Source: Albimonas donghaensis
GTDB lineage: Bacteria > Pseudomonadota > Alphaproteobacteria > Rhodobacterales > Rhodobacteraceae
Assembly (NCBI RefSeq): GCF_900106695.1
Contig: NZ_FNMZ01000002.1
Location: forward strand, 682,001 to 746,000
Reading direction: 5' to 3'
DNA: 64,000 nt
The first letter of the stretch is position 1. The number at the start of each line of letters is the position of its first letter. The notes beneath the pieces are model-generated. The model was not told the DNA's origin and did no database searches. It saw only the letters and a program-made list of their open reading frames with translations. Of this stretch, positions 60,151-64,000 are shown one piece after another. The position numbers and the translations under genes are program-made.

Positions 60151-61359
60151 TCAGTTTCCCGGGGCGGCGCGCCGGGACGGCGCGCTGCGGGCGAAATCGC
60201 AGATACGGGCGGCGAGCCGGTCGAGGTCATGCTCTTCCTCCACCGCGCCCAGCTCGCGGGCGGCGCGGGGCATTCCGTAGACCACGCAAGTCCGCTCGGA
60301 CTGGCCCAATGTGGCGGCCCCGGCGCCGCGCATGGCGCGCAGCCCGGCGGCGCCGTCCCGGCCCATGCCGGTCAGGATCACGCCGACGGCGCCGGGACCG
60401 GCGGCGCGGGCGACCGAGCCGAACAGCACGTCCACCGACGGGCAGTGACCGGTGACCGGGGTCGAATCTCCCAACCGTGTCAGCAGCCTGCGGCCGCCGA
60501 TCTGAACCTCCAGATGGCGGGAGCCGGGGGCGATGCGGACCATGCCGCTGGTCAGGGGCTCGGCGTCGCGGGCCTCGGCCACGTCGCGGCCGAGCTTGTC
60601 GCGAAGGCGCCGCGCGAAGCGGTCGGTGTATCCCTCCGGCATGTGCTGGGTGATCACCACCGGAGGCAGGTCATGCGGCAGCCCCTCCAGCAGCTCGGCC
60701 AGGGCGCCGACGCCGCCGGTGGAGGCGCCGACGGCGATCAGCGCGCGCTTCCAGGCGCTGGCACGGGTCGGTTCCGGCGGCGCGGCTGGTCTGTCGGCGA
60801 GCGCGGGCGCGGGCGCCGGCTGCCGCCCCTGCCCGACGCGCGCCGGATCGGGCCGGCTCGACGCGGGGCGGCCCGTTCGAAGCGGAGGCGCGGCCTTGCC
60901 GGCGCCGTCGCCGGGAAGAGGGACCGGCGGCGCCGCAAGCGGCGCGCGACGCCGGACCTGGGCGCGGGCGGCGGTGCGCACTTTCTCCCGCAGCTCACGC
61001 CCGAAGGGCCCCATCGGATCCGGCCCGCTGGGCTTGCGGACCACGTCCACCGCGCCGATCTGCAGCGCGGCGAGGGTGATTTCCGTCCCCTCGGCGGTCA
61101 GCGAGCTGACCATGACCACCGGCGTCGGCCGCAGGGTCATGATCTTTTCCAGGAACTCCAGGCCGTTCATGCCCGGCATCTCCACGTCCAGCGTCACCGC
61201 GTCGGGGTCGGTCTCCTTGATCATCCGACGCCCTTCGGCGACGTTCCCGGCCTTCGCCGCGACCTTGATGTCGCCCTCCGCCTCAAGCGCGGCGGTGATG
61301 ATGCCTTGCATCAGTCGGCTGTCGTCGACCACGACCACCCGGATCGGTCCGCCGGACAT
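60151..61359 (-). CDS. cheB: protein-glutamate methylesterase CheB
   Basis: 402 residues: receiver domain (1-~120; VVVVDDSRL, phospho-Asp in TLDVEMPGMNG), a Pro/Ala/Arg linker (~130-210), then the methylesterase domain with Ser in VGASTGGV, His in TQHMPEGYT and Asp in GMGRDGAAG. Removes methyl groups from receptors for adaptation. Start ATG 61359. Confidence 0.95.
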   Translation of the reverse strand: MSGGPIRVVVVDDSRLMQGIITAALEAEGDIKVAAKAGNVAEGRRMIKETDPDAVTLDVEMPGMNGLEFLEKIMTLRPTPVVMVSSLTAEGTEITLAALQIGAVDVVRKPSGPDPMGPFGRELREKVRTAARAQVRRRAPLAAPPVPLPGDGAGKAAPPLRTGRPASSRPDPARVGQGRQPAPAPALADRPAAPPEPTRASAWKRALIAVGASTGGVGALAELLEGLPHDLPPVVITQHMPEGYTDRFARRLRDKLGRDVAEARDAEPLTSGMVRIAPGSRHLEVQIGGRRLLTRLGDSTPVTGHCPSVDVLFGSVARAAGPGAVGVILTGMGRDGAAGLRAMRGAGAATLGQSERTCVVYGMPRAARELGAVEEEHDLDRLAARICDFARSAPSRRAAPGN

Positions 61360-61372
61360 CAGGAACCCTCCA

Positions 61373-61972
61373 TCAGAACAGCTCCACCCCGCCGCCGCGC
61401 GGCGCCTGCTGGACCTTCCGCTCAAGCTGGGTCTCGGTCCGCCGCATGGTCCGGGTTTCCGAAGCCGGCAGGCGCAGCACCGAGACGCGCCCGGAAGACG
61501 GGAAGAAATAGACCCGCCGCGCCCGGTCTCCGCCGGTGTCCGAAGCCGCGAGACGGATGCCCTCCGAGCGGAGATAATCCTTCACGAACTGGGCGTTGCG
61601 GATGCCGACCGTATCCTTGGCCGACACGTCGATCACGTTGGCGCCGCCGAACACCTTGGCCTCCATCCGCGATTTCTGGCCGCCGCGCTTGAGGATGTCG
61701 TTGATCAGGACCTCCATGGCGTGGACCCCGTAGCGCGCCGAGCGGGCGCCGGCCTCGGACCTGTCCTCGCCGGGCAGCAGGAAATGGTTGAGCCCGCCGA
61801 TGCCCTTGTCCACATCGCGGATGCAGGCCGCGACGCAGGAGCCAAGCAGCGTGGTCACCGCGACGTCCGTCTCCTGGGTCACGTCGTGGTGCCCCGGCAG
61901 GACGGAGATCGCGCGCGCGCCGATCTTGGGGTCGAAATAGGAGGCCGATCCCCCCCCGGCCCGCGAGCTCAT
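61373..61972 (-). CDS. cheD: chemoreceptor glutamine deamidase CheD
   Basis: 199 residues: catalytic Cys in TTLLGSCVAACIRD (about residue 46), His in GGLNHFLLP and Thr/Ser downstream, FGGANV motif. Deamidates receptor glutamines. Start overlaps the cheR stop by four bases. The C-terminal ~30 residues are an extension. Confidence 0.94.
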   Translation of the reverse strand: MSSRAGGGSASYFDPKIGARAISVLPGHHDVTQETDVAVTTLLGSCVAACIRDVDKGIGGLNHFLLPGEDRSEAGARSARYGVHAMEVLINDILKRGGQKSRMEAKVFGGANVIDVSAKDTVGIRNAQFVKDYLRSEGIRLAASDTGGDRARRVYFFPSSGRVSVLRLPASETRTMRRTETQLERKVQQAPRGGGVELF

Positions 61973-62838
61973 CGGCGCCTCCGATAGATGGTGCGGCCCT
62001 CGGAGCTCAGCAGCGGGTGTTCCCCCAGCAGCGATTCCGAGTGGCCGAGATAAAGGATGCCGTCGTCGGTCAGCGCCTCCGCATAGCGGCGCACCAGGCC
62101 CGCCTTGGTCTCGGCGTCGAAATAGATCAGCACGTTGCGGCAGAAGATGACGTCGAACGGCCCGCGGAATGGCCAGGCGTGCAGCAGGTTGAGCTGGCGG
62201 AAGGCGATCATCGACTTGAGCTGCGCCGACATCTCCACATCCGCGCCGCGCCGGGACATGGCGCCGGATCGCAGCTCGGACGGCACGTCGGCGGCCCGGG
62301 CCTCCGGATAGATGCCCGCCTTGGCCTTGGCCAGGACGTTGGTGTCGAGATCGGTGGCCAGGATCCGGAAATCGGCCCCGCCCATGCTGCGCGCCGCCGC
62401 GCGGGCGGTCAGCGCGATGGAATAGGGCTCCTCCCCCGTCGAACACCCTGCGGACCAGACCCGGATCCGGGATTTCCCGGCCTTTCCCAGGGGCTCCAGC
62501 ACCTCGTGGCGGAGGTGGTCGAAATGGTGGGACTCCCGGAAGAAGGACGTCAGGTTGGTGGTCACCGCATTGGAGAACTCGGTGATCTCCCGGGATCCGG
62601 CCCCGCTTTCCAGATGGTCCATGTAGTCGGTGAAGCTGGTCATGCCGAGCGCGCGCAGACGGCGCGACAGGCGAGTGTAGACCATCTGGCGCTTGTGGTC
62701 CTTGAGCACGATGCCGGCGATCTCGAACACCTTGTCGGCGACGCGCTGGAACTCGGCGTCCGACATGTTGAACTCGCCGCCATAGGCGCCGGTGTCCCGG
62801 CTGTCGGAAACGCGGGGGGCGGAGGAACGGGGGGTCAT
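61969..62838 (-). CDS. cheR: chemotaxis methyltransferase CheR
   Basis: 289 residues: helical N-terminal domain (about 25-95), SAM-binding VWSAGCSTGEEPYSIALTA, ATDLDTNVLAKAKAGIY, FRQLNLLHAWPFRGPFDVIFCRNVLIYFD. Methylates receptor glutamates. Start ATG 62838, four bases after the MCP stop. Confidence 0.95.
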   Translation of the reverse strand: MTPRSSAPRVSDSRDTGAYGGEFNMSDAEFQRVADKVFEIAGIVLKDHKRQMVYTRLSRRLRALGMTSFTDYMDHLESGAGSREITEFSNAVTTNLTSFFRESHHFDHLRHEVLEPLGKAGKSRIRVWSAGCSTGEEPYSIALTARAAARSMGGADFRILATDLDTNVLAKAKAGIYPEARAADVPSELRSGAMSRRGADVEMSAQLKSMIAFRQLNLLHAWPFRGPFDVIFCRNVLIYFDAETKAGLVRRYAEALTDDGILYLGHSESLLGEHPLLSSEGRTIYRRRR

Positions 62839-62842
62839 GGGA

Positions 62843-64000
62843 TCAGAACTCCGACCAGTCCTGGTCGTCCGCGACCGCCGCGGCCTGCACGGCGGCGGGC
62901 GCACGGGCCGGGGTCGGACGCGGGGCAGGCTCGGGATGGGCGTTCTCGGAGACCGCGGCGGGCTTGCGCATCGGCACGGCGAGCTTGTCCGCCGGCTTGG
63001 GCGCGAGCTGGGGCGCGAGCTGGGGCGCCGGCTTCAAGGCCGGTTTCGGCGCAGGTTTCGGCGCGGGCTTGAACGCCGTTCCGGCTGCGGCCGCCGCGGA
63101 CGGAGCCCTGGGCCGCGGCGCCGCGGCGGCGCCGGGGCGGGCGGCGATCGACGACGCGCCTGGCTTCGGGGTCGGCTTCGGGGCAGGCTTGGCCGCCGCC
63201 TGCCGGCCCGCCGACGGGGCCAGGGACCCGGACGCCGCGGAGGAGGAAGAGATCCCGTCGCCGGCCCGGGCTGCGCCCCCCCCGGCCTTGCGGCTCGCCG
63301 CGGACAGGCCGGTGTCGAAGAAGCCCACCCGTTCGATCAGCCAGCGCGCCTCGTTCTGCAGCCGGCGCGCGGCCGCGGCGCTCTGCTCCGCCATCGCCGA
63401 GTTGCGCTGGGTCGCCTCGTCCATATGGCTGACCGCCTGGCTGGTCTCCTGCACGCCCGAGCTCTGCTCGCGCACCGCGGAGGAGATGTCTTCGATGGTC
63501 GCCGCGGTGCGGGCGATGCCGTCCGCGATATCCTCCAGCGCCTTGCCGGTGCCCTGCACGAGGCGGACGCCTTCGACCACATGGCCCGAGGAGGTCTGGA
63601 TCAGGCCCGAGATGTCCTTGGCCGCCTGGCTGGAGCGCTGCGCCAGCGTGCGCACTTCGGCCGCCACCACCGCGAAGCCCTTGCCGGCCTCCCCGGCGCG
63701 GGCCGCCTCCACCGCCGCGTTCAGCGCCAGCAGGTTGGTCTGGAAGGCGATCGAGTCGATCACCGAGATGATGTCCGAGATCTTGGTCGAGCTGTCCTCG
63801 ATCCGGCCCATCGCCGACACCGCGTCCGACATCACCGAACGGCCCGACTGGGCGCGCTGGGCGGCGTCGCGGGCGAGATTTTCGGCGCTCGACGCGTTCT
63901 CGGCGGTGGTTTTCACATTGGCGGCCATCTCCTCCATCGTCGCCGCGGTCTCCTCCAGCGAGGAGGCCTGGGCCTCGGTGCGGGCGGAGAGCTGGCCGGC
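62843..64000 (-). CDS. methyl-accepting chemotaxis protein, 5' part outside window
   Basis: The frame is open to the window end. Seen are the signalling-tip hairpin ([47 protein letters not shown]) and flanking methylation helices, then a ~150-residue Lys/Pro/Ala-rich flexible tether with repeated PKPAPKPA. The C-terminus is [13 protein letters not shown] fits the x-W-x-x-F pentapeptide that docks CheR/CheB. Sensor domain not visible. First gene of the che operon with cheR-cheD-cheB-cheY. Confidence 0.95.
   Translation of the reverse strand, partial: AGQLSARTEAQASSLEETAATMEEMAANVKTTAENASSAENLARDAAQRAQSGRSVMSDAVSAMGRIEDSSTKISDIISVIDSIAFQTNLLALNAAVEAARAGEAGKGFAVVAAEVRTLAQRSSQAAKDISGLIQTSSGHVVEGVRLVQGTGKALEDIADGIARTAATIEDISSAVREQSSGVQETSQAVSHMDEATQRNSAMAEQSAAAARRLQNEARWLIERVGFFDTGLSAASRKAGGGAARAGDGISSSSAASGSLAPSAGRQAAAKPAPKPTPKPGASSIAARPGAAAAPRPRAPSAAAAAGTAFKPAPKPAPKPALKPAPQLAPQLAPKPADKLAVPMRKPAAVSENAHPEPAPRPTPARAPAAVQAAAVADDQDWSEF

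Noticed and set aside
1-64000. CRISPR arrays, prophage genes, complete insertion sequences, rRNA genes
   Set aside because: None seen: the direct repeats found are short tandem arrays without spacers, and only a decayed transposase end is present.

Overview
The window is a very GC-rich (roughly 70 %) bacterial chromosome segment. It looks like an alphaproteobacterium, probably of the Rhodobacterales (Paracoccaceae-like). The reasons are extreme GC3, a class II adenosylcobalamin-dependent ribonucleotide reductase, a VPLPA-CTERM-type protein, the flgE-flgK-flgL-flgI flagellar block with a cheR-cheD-cheB-cheY block, and genes packed with ATGA/GTGA overlaps. The assignment is inferred from gene content; no 16S gene is present.

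Region 1, 1-29 kb, is a large accessory catabolic region. A plus-strand operon (1-4986) holds an FAD monooxygenase (cut by the window start), a maleate-isomerase/arylmalonate-decarboxylase-like protein, a PuuE-like deacetylase, a GntR/FCD regulator, an SDR and an internally deleted MBL hydrolase. A GntR/UTRA regulator (5061) faces a second plus operon (6074-9099: maleate isomerase family, isocitrate-lyase family, isochorismatase family, SDR), followed by an AbrB-like transporter. A run of eleven genes on the minus strand (22712 down to 10388) encodes GntR/UTRA, a LivKHMGF uptake system, a second isocitrate-lyase-family lyase, hydantoinase B and A, a second isochorismatase-fold protein and a flavoprotein. 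Divergent from it is an Old Yellow Enzyme-epimerase-Ohr operon, then an SDR and a leuC/leuD-like dehydratase. Together this looks like uptake of a small polar compound, ring oxidation, ATP-dependent imide/lactam opening, amide cleavage, cis-trans isomerisation to a C4 diacid, and hydration/retro-aldol cleavage. The substrate is not determined.

Region 2, 29-35.7 kb, holds a candidate structured ncRNA (possibly 6S RNA) antisense to the numbering, tRNA-Gln(CUG), a decayed IS5-type transposase remnant, a secreted TolA/TonB-like protein, a LacI-family regulator, a likely arylsulfotransferase remnant, and an SsuABC/TauABC-like ABC transporter.

Region 3, 35.8-53.8 kb, is mixed core and envelope content: a large MscS channel, a YiaW/YiaV-like membrane pair, a SYLF protein, a serine hydrolase, a DsbA/kappa-GST-fold isomerase, a VPLPA-CTERM protein, nrdJ (class II RNR), tdk, greA, a Pro/Ala-rich membrane protein, glutathionyl-hydroquinone reductase, a PhnD-like binding protein, and a DNA ligase with its associated exonuclease. 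The most striking observation is in nrdJ: an XRE-type helix-turn-helix domain of about 65 residues is embedded in frame between the catalytic core and the C-terminal part, in a segment whose codon use differs from its flanks.

Region 4, 54-64 kb, all on the minus strand, encodes motility: a methyl-accepting chemotaxis protein (cut by the window end) ending in a CheR-docking-like DWSEF, then cheR, cheD, cheB, cheY, and, after a 641-base gap with tandem repeats, flgE, flgK, flgL and flgI.

Two enzymes of the catabolic region (MBL at 4447, Ohr at 25807) carry in-frame internal deletions that remove catalytic residues, and several duplicated families pair one member with intact catalytic residues with one that lacks them.
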